This document shows positions 32,206 to 39,675 of a stretch of DNA of 42,563 bases, one piece after another. The notes under the pieces are model-generated. The model was not told where the DNA came from, searched no databases, and worked only from the letters and a program-made list of their open reading frames with translations. Where the stretch lies: NCBI GenBank assembly GCA_016210115.1, contig JACQUW010000299.1:1-42563 (forward strand), in the 5' to 3' direction. A program made the translations under genes and the position numbers. Numbering within the stretch: the stretch's first letter is position 1; every line of letters starts with the position of its first letter. The DNA comes from Deltaproteobacteria bacterium (GTDB lineage: Bacteria > Desulfobacterota > Binatia > UBA9968).

Positions 32206-33747
32206 ATGCGAATTTCCTATTCGTACAAGGGGATAATAGAGCAGGAAAAGGTCTTCGGCGACGACGTTATAGTGGGACGTCTTGTGCCAGGGGTCGAAGT
32301 TGACCTCGACCTGAAATTCGACCGGTGGGTTTCGCACCGCCACGCTCGGATCTGGGTCAAAGAGGGTCAATACTGGATTGAAGACCTCGGCAGTAGAAAC
32401 GGCACGACCGTAAACGGAGAGGATATTTGCGGCAAGGGGAGTCGCGGGCTCCAACCTGGAGATACGATCAACATCGGCGAGACTAAACTTAGCGTCAAAA
32501 TACCGGCCGAGCTCCCCAAGCGCGAAACTAGCTCAAATATCACTTTAGTCATTGATGCGAAAAGACCGGCTTACTCGCTGGAACAGTCAGCGAGCGGGGA
32601 CGCCGAACGCCGCCTGGCAATCCTCTACGAGTTGCCTCTGCAGTTTGGGGAAGAGATGCAGCTCGACCTGCTGTTGCAGATGATTGTTGTAAGGCTCGTT
32701 GAGATCATCCGGGGCAGCGCGCGTGCGGCGCTGATCCTCAAGGATCCCGTAAGCGGCGCGCTTCTGCTGAAAGCCCACATCCCTCTGGGAAAACCTTACG
32801 TGAGCATGACTCTGGCGCAACGCGCATTAGAGCAGCGTGTCGGTTTCATATGGCAGCGGGCGGGCGGTTCCGCCGTGACCCAGGCCGACGCCTCTGCTGA
32901 TTGCGCTATGTATGCCCCTCTATTGTGGAAGGGCAAAGCTCTGGGAGTCGTCAGCGTCGACAACTACCAGCGGGACCGTGTTTTTGACAACGACGATTTA
33001 AGGTTGCTTGTGGCCGGCGCGCAGTATGCCGCGATGGCCGTGGCGAACCAACTGTTACAGGAGGAGCTGCGCCGTGAGTCTGCCATCAAGTCGAATCTCC
33101 TTCGCCAGTTTTCTCCTAAGATTGCCGAGCGGCTGCTCAATCAACGGGGGCGCTTTCGGCTTGGGGGCGAACGATGCGAAGTGACGATCCTTTGCTCGGA
33201 CATCTGCGGCTTTACCACCCTCTCGAAAGAGATGGAGCCCGAGAGCGTCGTCGAGATGCTCAACGACTATTTTTCCGGGCTTATTCCCGTCATTTTTGCG
33301 CACGACGGGAGCGTGGACAAGTACGTGGGCGATGCGATTCTATCGGTGTTCGGCAGTCCGGGACCGGATCCGGAGCATTATGAGAAAGCGGTACGCGCGG
33401 CGTTAGGGATGCAGGAGAAAATGCGCGACCTGAACGCGGCGCGACGGGCTGAAGGTAAGGTCACCTGCAATATCGGTATTGGTGTTCACTGTGGCGAGGT
33501 CGTGCACGGCTTTGTTGGAGCGCTCGAGCCGATGGGATTCACCGTCATCGGGGATGCCGTGAACCGCGCCTCGAGGTTCTGTGACGGCGCGCATGCGGGC
33601 GAGGTCGTCATCAGCCCGGAACTGTATCAGCGGGTTTGGAGGATCATTCAAGACGCAGATGCCGTAAGCATCGATACAAAAGAAAACGAGAACCTTAACG
33701 CTTATCTGGTAAAAAGCCTGAAACAACCGGCAGCGCGCGATCAATAA
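32206..33747 (+). CDS. FHA-GAF-class III adenylate/guanylate cyclase
   Basis: A 513-aa cytosolic signalling enzyme. The N-terminal FHA domain (~1-100) has GR (24-25), SHRHA (43-47) and GSRNGT (62-67), the residues that read phosphothreonine. A GAF domain (~135-285) follows. The C-terminal class III cyclase domain (~323-505) has all catalytic positions: metal-binding Asp332 (SDICGFT) and Asp376 (KYVGDA), base-selecting Lys372 and Asp450 (VIGDAVNRASR), and transition-state Asn453 and Arg457. Lys/Asp at the base-selecting sites predicts ATP, so cAMP. The output is probably tuned by a Ser/Thr kinase through FHA and by a small ligand or redox cue through GAF. AGGGA precedes the ATG. A CBS-domain gene follows 180 bp later. 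Confidence 0.95.
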   Translation: MRISYSYKGIIEQEKVFGDDVIVGRLVPGVEVDLDLKFDRWVSHRHARIWVKEGQYWIEDLGSRNGTTVNGEDICGKGSRGLQPGDTINIGETKLSVKIPAELPKRETSSNITLVIDAKRPAYSLEQSASGDAERRLAILYELPLQFGEEMQLDLLLQMIVVRLVEIIRGSARAALILKDPVSGALLLKAHIPLGKPYVSMTLAQRALEQRVGFIWQRAGGSAVTQADASADCAMYAPLLWKGKALGVVSVDNYQRDRVFDNDDLRLLVAGAQYAAMAVANQLLQEELRRESAIKSNLLRQFSPKIAERLLNQRGRFRLGGERCEVTILCSDICGFTTLSKEMEPESVVEMLNDYFSGLIPVIFAHDGSVDKYVGDAILSVFGSPGPDPEHYEKAVRAALGMQEKMRDLNAARRAEGKVTCNIGIGVHCGEVVHGFVGALEPMGFTVIGDAVNRASRFCDGAHAGEVVISPELYQRVWRIIQDADAVSIDTKENENLNAYLVKSLKQPAARDQ

Positions 33748-33882
33748 CTCTGAAATCCGATCGCTGCGACTTTGCTCTTGGGACTTTCGCACTAGTGCAA
33801 AATCGATGATCAATCCTGCCTCGTACCCGTGATAAACATCGCGGCGTGGCTTTGGCTCGGAAATTGCGGTAATTGCGATAGG

Positions 33883-33910
33883 TGCGGGGCGCAACGCACT
33901 GCGCCCCACA
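33883..33910. repeat. GGGGCGCA/TGCGCCCC hairpin before the CBS gene
   Basis: Perfect arms GGGGCGCA (33886-33893) and TGCGCCCC (33900-33907) enclose a 6-nt loop ACGCAC. The flanks extend the pairing with one mismatch. The hairpin lies just upstream of the GGAGG of the CBS gene, so it would sit in that gene's mRNA leader if transcribed with it. Confidence 0.5.
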
Positions 33911-33927
33911 GTGGAGAGGAGGCCTGC

Positions 33928-34317
33928 ATGTTAGCCAAAGACATTATGACCACACACGTGATTACCGTCAGTCCGATGACCTCGATTAAGCGTCTGGCGC
34001 AAATCCTCAGTCAGGCTCAGATCAGCGGAGCCCCCGTTGTGGATAAGACGGGCAAGGTGATCGGTCTCGTTTCTGAAATGGACTTACTCGTTGGAAAAGG
34101 AGCTCAGGTCAAGTCCATCATGAGTAAGAAGGTCTTTTGTGTGACGGAAGATGCGACGCTGGAGGAAATCGCATCTGTGATGACCAGGGCAAAAGTTAAG
34201 CGCTTGCCCGTCATGCGGGGGGAAAAACTGGCCGGCATCATAAGCAGAGCTGATATCGTAAGCGCACTGGCTATAGGCGAACACATCGCCACCCACACGC
34301 CGATTTACGATCTCTAA
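33928..34317 (+). CDS. CBS-domain pair protein
   Basis: A 129-aa protein made only of two CBS motifs. The first starts DIMTTHVITVSPMTSI with the later GAPVVDKTGKVIGLVSEMDLL; the second starts SIMSKKVFCVTEDATL with KRLPVMRGEKLAGIISRADIV. Stand-alone CBS pairs (Bateman modules) bind adenine nucleotides such as AMP, ATP or SAM and regulate partner proteins. GGAGAGGAGG 7-8 nt before this ATG fixes the start; an in-frame ATG at 33829 would add 33 Cys-rich non-homologous residues and is rejected. It follows the FHA-GAF-cyclase on the same strand, so a link to cyclic or adenine nucleotide signalling is plausible but unproven. Confidence 0.92.
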   Translation: MLAKDIMTTHVITVSPMTSIKRLAQILSQAQISGAPVVDKTGKVIGLVSEMDLLVGKGAQVKSIMSKKVFCVTEDATLEEIASVMTRAKVKRLPVMRGEKLAGIISRADIVSALAIGEHIATHTPIYDL

Positions 34318-34359
34318 GAATTCCACCTCCACGCTTAAGCCTGGTGCTAAATAGCCCAT

Positions 34360-34406
34360 CGGGTGGTCTCCCCTGTCTACTTACTACTGAGCTCATTAAT
34401 AAATGT
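34360..34406. repeat. ~45-bp TTACTACTGA element, copy 2
   Basis: It reads CGGGTGGTCTCCCCTGTCTA then CTTACTACTGAGCTCATTAA and TAAATGT. It matches 23796-23840 in the same orientation with scattered substitutions and a 2-bp insertion. It lies downstream of the CBS gene. Confidence 0.65.
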
Positions 34407-34463
34407 CGGTTCATGCTGATCCGCCTCGAAGCATCCGCAGTCTTTCAACAGCCTGAATTCCGA

Positions 34464-34491
34464 TTGACACAACGCTTCAGTATCCGATAGT
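34464..34491 (+). promoter_or_regulatory. Candidate sigma-70 promoter for the heme-motif protein gene
   Basis: TTGACA (34464-34469), a 16-nt spacer and GATAGT (34486-34491). Predicted initiation near 34498 leaves a ~30-nt leader that contains GGGGAG at a normal distance from the ATG at 34528. Confidence 0.5.
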
Positions 34492-34527
34492 CTTCGGTCC
34501 CAAAAAAACACCCATGGGGAGCCAGAC

Positions 34528-36723
34528 ATGAAGATGACAAAGCTCTTGTACCTAGGGACGGTGGGACTCGGCGTTGTCGTGCTTTTCGCCGTTTATCCGA
34601 TCCGGCTGAGCGGCCTCGCCCTTAGCGAGGCCGAAGGGCAGCAAAAAAGCGCCGCAGCCGTCAGTATCGACAAGGACGACATCGGCGGCGTGGTTAGCAG
34701 TACGAAAGGGCCGGAAGCCGGTGTCTGGGTCATCGCGGAAACCACCGACCTTCCCACCAGGTTCGCCAAGATGGTGGTCACTGACGATCAAGGCCGCTAC
34801 GTCATACCCGACCTTCCAAAGGCCACCTACAGGATCTGGGCGCGCGGCTACGGGCTGGTAGACTCGCCGAAGGTTAAAGCCACACCCGGCAAGATCGTAA
34901 ACCTCAAGGCGGTGCTCGCGCCCAATGCGGCGTCGGCTGCCCAGCAATATCCGGCCGTTTATTGGTACTCCATGCTCAAGATTCCGGATGCGAGCCAGTT
35001 CGGCGGCAAGAGCTCGATTCCAGCCAAGCTCAAGCAGAGCGATTGGCTCAACTTGATGAAGAACAACGGGTGCGTCGGCTGCCATCAGATGGGCCAGCTT
35101 TCCACGCGCACGTTCCCGCGCAAGGTCCCGCACCCGCTCGGCAAGTTCGCCACTTCCGAGGACGCTTGGCTTCGTCGCGTCCAGTCCGGGCAATCCGGCG
35201 ACTCCATGCTCGAGACGCTCGCCGTCCGACTTGGCGGCGCCCCCTTCCGCTACTTCGCGGACTGGACCGACCGCATTGCCAAGGGCGAGCTGCCCTTCGC
35301 CAAACCGGAGCGGCCACAGGGCGTCGAACGCAACATCGTCGTCACCACCTGGGACTGGCTGAACGACAAACACTACCTGCACGATTTGATCGCGTCGGAT
35401 CGGCGCTACCCGACGGTCAATTCCTACGGTCCGCTTTACGGCTCGGCCGAGTACAGCACCGATCTCATTCCGGTCCTCGACCCAGTCAAGCACACCACCT
35501 GGAACATCACGGCTGCGATACGGGATGCAAATACTCCAGAAGCACTCGGACCGGGCCATGCCGCAAGTGCCAAGCCGCTGCAACCGTCGCCTTACTGGGG
35601 CGCGGAGAAGATCTGGGACACTAAGGCCAACAACCACAACGGCATGTTTGATAAGCAGGGGCGAGTCTGGTTCGCGGCGAGGTTCCGCGGCCGCAACAAC
35701 CCGGAGTTCTGCAAGAAGGGCTCCAACCATCCCTCGGCAAAACTGTTCCCGCTGGAGGGGACGAACCGCCAGATTACGATGCTCGATCCCAAAACTGGCC
35801 AGTACACGTTCGTCGACACTTGCTTCCAAACCCATCACCTGCAATTCGGCTACGACGCGAACGACACACTGTGGACCAGCGGCGGCGGTCCGGTGGTCGG
35901 CTGGATAAACACCAAGATGCTCGATGAGACGGGTGACATCGCGCGGTCGCAGGGCTGGACAGCGCTCATCCTCGATACCAACGGGAACGGCAAGCGCGAT
36001 GAGTACGTCGAGCCCAATCAGCCGGTCGATCCGACCAAGGACAAACGAATCGTTGCGAGCTTTTACGCCGTGATGCCGAGTCCCATCGACGGCTCGGTTT
36101 GGGGATCGCTGCGGGCCAGTCCGGGGGCCGTCGTGCGGCTCGTCCCGGGAGCTAATCCGCCCGAGACGGCGCTCGCTGAGATCTACAACGTGCCGATGCC
36201 CGGCTTCGGAGTGCGTGGCGCTGACATCGACAGGAAGGGCGTCGTATGGGTGTCGCTCGCGAGCGGGCACCTGGGCAGTTTCGACCGGCGGAAGTGTAAG
36301 GCTCCGCTCAATGGGCCGAAGGCAACCGGCAACCACTGCCCCGAGGGCTGGACGTTCCACCAGTATCCAGGGCCCGGATTCCAAGGCATCGGCGCGAATA
36401 GCGCTGAGTCGAGCTACTACACCTGGGTCGACCAGCACAACACCTTTGGGCTCGGCGAGGATGTGCCGATGTCAACCGGGAACCTCAACGATGGTTTGAT
36501 CGCGCTGAAAGACGGGAAGATGATCATTTTGCGCGTGGCCTATCCGCTCGGGTTCTACGCCAAGGGCTTCGACGGGCGCATCGACGATCCGAAAGCCGGC
36601 TGGAAGGGCAGGGGATTGTGGAGCTCAAGCGGCGACCGCACGCCTTGGCTGATCGAGGGCGGCAAGGGGCGAAAGCCCATGGCCGTGCACTTCCAGCTTC
36701 GCCCCGATCCGCTGGCGAAATAA
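34528..36723 (+). CDS. Exported carboxypeptidase-regulatory-like protein with one c-type heme motif
   Basis: A 731-aa exported protein. After a signal segment (LLYLGTVGLGVVVLFAVYPI) comes an odd SGLALSEAEG stretch encoded by a palindromic DNA insertion. Residues ~52-130 form a carboxypeptidase-regulatory-like beta domain (GRYVIPDLPKATYRIWARGYG). A single CVGCH at 182-186 could bind one c-type heme. The remaining ~500 residues have repeated motifs such as FDKQGRVWFAARFRG, YDANDTLWTSGGG and IDRKGVVWVSLASG, typical of a streptogramin-lyase-like (Vgb) or SMP-30-type propeller. DTNGNGKRDEYVEP resembles a calcium-binding loop. A periplasmic redox or lactone-hydrolysing function is possible but unassigned. 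The gene is more GC-rich at third positions than its neighbours, which also keeps a long antisense frame open. Confidence 0.8.
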   Translation: MKMTKLLYLGTVGLGVVVLFAVYPIRLSGLALSEAEGQQKSAAAVSIDKDDIGGVVSSTKGPEAGVWVIAETTDLPTRFAKMVVTDDQGRYVIPDLPKATYRIWARGYGLVDSPKVKATPGKIVNLKAVLAPNAASAAQQYPAVYWYSMLKIPDASQFGGKSSIPAKLKQSDWLNLMKNNGCVGCHQMGQLSTRTFPRKVPHPLGKFATSEDAWLRRVQSGQSGDSMLETLAVRLGGAPFRYFADWTDRIAKGELPFAKPERPQGVERNIVVTTWDWLNDKHYLHDLIASDRRYPTVNSYGPLYGSAEYSTDLIPVLDPVKHTTWNITAAIRDANTPEALGPGHAASAKPLQPSPYWGAEKIWDTKANNHNGMFDKQGRVWFAARFRGRNNPEFCKKGSNHPSAKLFPLEGTNRQITMLDPKTGQYTFVDTCFQTHHLQFGYDANDTLWTSGGGPVVGWINTKMLDETGDIARSQGWTALILDTNGNGKRDEYVEPNQPVDPTKDKRIVASFYAVMPSPIDGSVWGSLRASPGAVVRLVPGANPPETALAEIYNVPMPGFGVRGADIDRKGVVWVSLASGHLGSFDRRKCKAPLNGPKATGNHCPEGWTFHQYPGPGFQGIGANSAESSYYTWVDQHNTFGLGEDVPMSTGNLNDGLIALKDGKMIILRVAYPLGFYAKGFDGRIDDPKAGWKGRGLWSSSGDRTPWLIEGGKGRKPMAVHFQLRPDPLAK
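34612..34632. repeat. In-frame palindromic insertion (GLALSEAEG type)
   Basis: Perfect arms GGCCTCGC (34612-34619) and GCGAGGCC (34625-34632) enclose a 5-nt loop CCTTA. Within the gene it encodes GLALSEA. I know this palindrome-encoded peptide as a recurrent insertion in proteins of unrelated uncultured bacteria. It sits immediately after the signal segment, where extra residues would be tolerated. Confidence 0.65.
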
Positions 36724-36807
36724 GCGGATCGCGACAACAACGTGATACTATTTGCGCGAACGCTGCGGCTTGGAGGAGAGAGTCCGTGAGTGGACCGCGG
36801 GAAAAAC

Positions 36808-37095
36808 TTACAATCCCATCTTCTTCAGCACGTCTTTTGGCGTGCTTCGCGCCGGCGCTTCTCCGGGAAGGTAGAGCATGACGCCGCCTCGCGCTGGTCG
36901 GGTTTCGATAACTCCGTCAGCGCTTAACTGGTTCGTCCACTTGACCGGGTCCTCGCTAAAATAGTCTCGAAAGGCGTTATTAAAGCCCGAGTAAACGGAA
37001 TGAATCCCCTTATAGGGTTCTTTTCTGAGACTCAGGATGGCTTTTTTGACGAACTCAGCCGGGGTTAACTTGCCCTCTTGTTCCGACTCTGCCAT
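36808..37095 (-). CDS. Small protein of unknown function, end of the sdh operon
   Basis: A 95-aa soluble protein that I do not recognise. It begins MAESEQEGKLTPAEFVKKAI and has a probable helix-rich half followed by a short beta-hairpin (GVIETRPARGGVMLYLPGE), an outline compatible with a small winged-helix fold. It then ends in a Lys-rich tail, KDVLKKMGL. GGAGGTCG before the ATG fixes the start. It lies 25 bp after sdhB and is probably its co-transcribed distal gene. A role in succinate dehydrogenase assembly or regulation is only a guess from position. Confidence 0.72.
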   Translation of the reverse strand: MAESEQEGKLTPAEFVKKAILSLRKEPYKGIHSVYSGFNNAFRDYFSEDPVKWTNQLSADGVIETRPARGGVMLYLPGEAPARSTPKDVLKKMGL

Positions 37096-37120
37096 TTTCG
37101 ACCTCCGTACTCACCGCGCG

Positions 37121-37873
37121 TCATTTCCGGTTGTTTTTCCCACCGAAGAGCCACATTAGAGGATCATAATAACGATCCACGACCCTTTCCTTAAGAGGAA
37201 TAATAGCATTATCGGTTATATGAATATTTTCGGGACAAACTTCGCTGCAGCACTTTGTAATATTGCAGTAGCTCAGTCCCGTCTTATCTTTAATGAGGGC
37301 GAGTCGATCATGAGTGTCTAAAGGATGCATCTCGAGCGCGGCGAGCTTTACGAAAAAGCGCGGTCCGGCGAAGTGCTCTTTGTTCTCCGGATGGTCGCGG
37401 ATTACGTGACAGACATCCTGGCAGAGAAAACATTCGATGCATTTGTGGAATTCCTGAACCCGGTCCATGTCCTCCTGGAACATACGCCGGCTCCCATCCT
37501 TCTCCTTCGCCGCTGGTTTCAATGCAGGAATGGTCCTGGCCTTTTTGTAGTTAAACGACACGTCCGTCACTAGATCCCTGATGATGGGGAAGGTCTTCAC
37601 CGGAGCGACCGAGATCGTTTCTCCCGGCTCGAAGAGGTTCATCCGGGTCATGCACATCAGTCGCGGCTTGCCGTTAATTTCAGCGCTGCAAGAGCCGCAT
37701 TTTCCCGCCTTGCAGTTCCAGCGAACAGCCAGATCGTTGGCCTGTGTCGCCTGAATACGGTGAATCACATCAAGCACTACCATGCCTTCTTCGACGGCGA
37801 CCTTATGCTCGCGGAAGGCACCGCCTGTGCTATCACCCCGCCAAACACGCATAGTGAACTCACTGGCCGCCAT
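37121..37873 (-). CDS. sdhB: Succinate dehydrogenase iron-sulfur subunit
   Basis: The 250-aa SdhB carries electrons from FAD to the membrane quinone site. The [2Fe-2S] ligands are Cys54, 59, 62 and 74 (CKAGKCGSC...C). The [4Fe-4S] ligands are Cys145, 148, 151 and 155, where the usual final Cys-Pro is Cys-His. The [3Fe-4S] ligands are Cys203, 209 and 213 (CNITKCCSEVCPENI). Spacing equals that of Escherichia coli SdhB. Its ATG overlaps the sdhA stop (TAATG), and the GGAGGAG Shine-Dalgarno lies inside sdhA, so translation is coupled. Confidence 0.95.
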   Translation of the reverse strand: MAASEFTMRVWRGDSTGGAFREHKVAVEEGMVVLDVIHRIQATQANDLAVRWNCKAGKCGSCSAEINGKPRLMCMTRMNLFEPGETISVAPVKTFPIIRDLVTDVSFNYKKARTIPALKPAAKEKDGSRRMFQEDMDRVQEFHKCIECFLCQDVCHVIRDHPENKEHFAGPRFFVKLAALEMHPLDTHDRLALIKDKTGLSYCNITKCCSEVCPENIHITDNAIIPLKERVVDRYYDPLMWLFGGKNNRK

Positions 37874-39675
37874 TATTTCTCCTCCTCGATAAGTTTTTTC
37901 AAATCATCCGGCATTTCGAGCAGAGGTTCCTGGCAGACCTGCAATTCACCATTTTTCTTCCGTGTAACCACGTTAACCTTGGCAAGTTTGGGATCGGTTT
38001 TCGGATAGTCATCCCGTGTATGGCCGCCCCGGCTCTCCTTTCTTTCGAGGGCCGCCCGCGTGCACACTTCTGAGATCGTCAGCATCGAGTGCAGATCCAG
38101 GGCCATATGCCATCCCGGGTTATATTGGATGTTTCCCTGCACGCTCACTTTTTTCAATCTTTCCCTGAAAGACGCGATTCTGACGAGTGCCTGCTTGAGT
38201 TCCGACTCGGTGCGGATGATGCCCACGAGAGCCTGCATGCAATCTTGCAGTTCGGCGTGAATCGTATAAGGATTTTCGCTGTCTCTGCTTTCGAAAGGGG
38301 CGAGCATATGCCGGGTCAAGGCTTCCAGTTGATCGGGGTTGACGCTCAGCGAGCGCTTGAATTCTTTGGCGTATTTGGCCGCATAAAGACCGGCCCGGTG
38401 ACCAAACACAAGCAGGTCCGAAAGCGAGTTTCCTCCCAAACGATTGGCGCCGTGCAGGCCCGCTGCGACTTCTCCGGCGGCGAACAATCCGGGCACCGTG
38501 GCCGCTGTCGTATCGGCATCAACACGGACGCCGCCCATAGCGTAGTGGCAGGTCGGCCCTACTTCCATCGGCTCCTTCGTGATGTCGACTCCCGCGAGGT
38601 GCACGAACTGGTGATACATCGAAGGGAGCCGCTTCTGGATGTAGTCGGCCGGCCGCCTCGAAGCGATATCCAGATAAACTCCTCCGTGCGGCGTGCCACG
38701 CCCGGCTTTGACTTCGGTATTGATGGCCCGGGCCACCTCGTCTCGTGGGAGGAGGTCCGGAGTGCGCCGGTTATTCTTCTTGTCGGTATACCACGCGTCC
38801 GCCTCCTGTTCAGTCTCGGCCGTCTCGGATCTGAAAAAATCGGGAATGTAGTTGAACATGAAGCGCCTGCCTTCCGAGTTCTTCAGAGTGCCGCCGTCGC
38901 CGCGGACGCCTTCCGTTACCAGAATGCCCCGGACGCTGGGGGGCCAGACCATTCCCGTGGGATGAAACTGAATCATCTCCATATCGATGAGGTCCGCGCC
39001 GGCATCGAGGGCCATAGCGATACCGTCGCCCGTATATTCCCAGGAGTTGGAGGTGATCTTCCAGCATTTGCCGACCCCGCCGGTGGCGAGAACCACAGCC
39101 TTCGCTTTGAAAACAACCAATTTGCCGCTCTCGCGCCAGTAGCCGAAGGCGCCGCAGATCTTTTCGCCGTCTTTGAGAAGCGTCTGGATGGTGCATTCCA
39201 TGTAGACATCGATGCCCTTGTGGACCGCATGCTCCTGCAAAGTGCGGATCATTTCGAGCCCGGTTCGGTCCCCGACATGCGCCAGTCGCGCGTAGCGATG
39301 TCCTCCAAAATCGCGCTGCAGGATCAATCCTTCCTTCGTCCGATCGAATAGAGCTCCCCATTCTTCGAGCTCGAGTACGCGGTCCGGAGATTCCTGGGCG
39401 TGAATTTGAGCCATGCGCCAGTTGTTGAGCAACTTTCCGCCCCTCATGGTATCCCGAAAGTGAACCTTCCAGTTGTCTTCCGGGTAGACGTTGCCCATAG
39501 CCGCTGCGATTCCACCCTCAGCCATAACCGTGTGAGCCTTACCCAGCAGAGACTTGCAAATGAGAGCGGTTTTCACGCCTTGGGCCGAGGCCTCAATAGC
39601 GGCCCGCAGGCCGGCGCCCCCGGCTCCGATCACGATCACATCATATTCGTGCGTTTCGTACTTGTTTGCGTCCAT
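37873..39675 (-). CDS. sdhA: Succinate dehydrogenase flavoprotein subunit
   Basis: The 600-aa catalytic subunit oxidises succinate to fumarate (or the reverse) on covalent FAD. The dinucleotide fold is GAGGAGLRAAIE (17-28). His48 in AHTVMAEGG is the expected FAD attachment. Substrate-site residues lie in QFHPTG, LPRDEVARAI, TCHYAMGGVRV and GANRLGGNSLSDLLVFG. The C-terminal domain shows the usual RGGHTRDDYP. Start and stop both overlap the neighbouring genes by one base. Together with the single large SdhC this points to a mycobacterial Sdh1-like complex rather than the Escherichia coli four-subunit type. Confidence 0.95.
   Translation of the reverse strand: MDANKYETHEYDVIVIGAGGAGLRAAIEASAQGVKTALICKSLLGKAHTVMAEGGIAAAMGNVYPEDNWKVHFRDTMRGGKLLNNWRMAQIHAQESPDRVLELEEWGALFDRTKEGLILQRDFGGHRYARLAHVGDRTGLEMIRTLQEHAVHKGIDVYMECTIQTLLKDGEKICGAFGYWRESGKLVVFKAKAVVLATGGVGKCWKITSNSWEYTGDGIAMALDAGADLIDMEMIQFHPTGMVWPPSVRGILVTEGVRGDGGTLKNSEGRRFMFNYIPDFFRSETAETEQEADAWYTDKKNNRRTPDLLPRDEVARAINTEVKAGRGTPHGGVYLDIASRRPADYIQKRLPSMYHQFVHLAGVDITKEPMEVGPTCHYAMGGVRVDADTTAATVPGLFAAGEVAAGLHGANRLGGNSLSDLLVFGHRAGLYAAKYAKEFKRSLSVNPDQLEALTRHMLAPFESRDSENPYTIHAELQDCMQALVGIIRTESELKQALVRIASFRERLKKVSVQGNIQYNPGWHMALDLHSMLTISEVCTRAALERKESRGGHTRDDYPKTDPKLAKVNVVTRKKNGELQVCQEPLLEMPDDLKKLIEEEK

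Noticed and set aside
33829..33927. Longer N-terminus for the CBS protein from ATG 33829
   Set aside because: The extra residues are Cys/Trp-rich and cross the hairpin repeat; the strong GGAGG and family alignment support ATG 33928.
34552..36438. A 628-codon open frame antisense to the heme-motif protein gene
   Set aside because: The translation is Arg/Val/Asp-rich with no domain. The sense frame has a signal peptide, CVGCH, a promoter and a Shine-Dalgarno. High third-position GC in the sense gene removes stops on the other strand.
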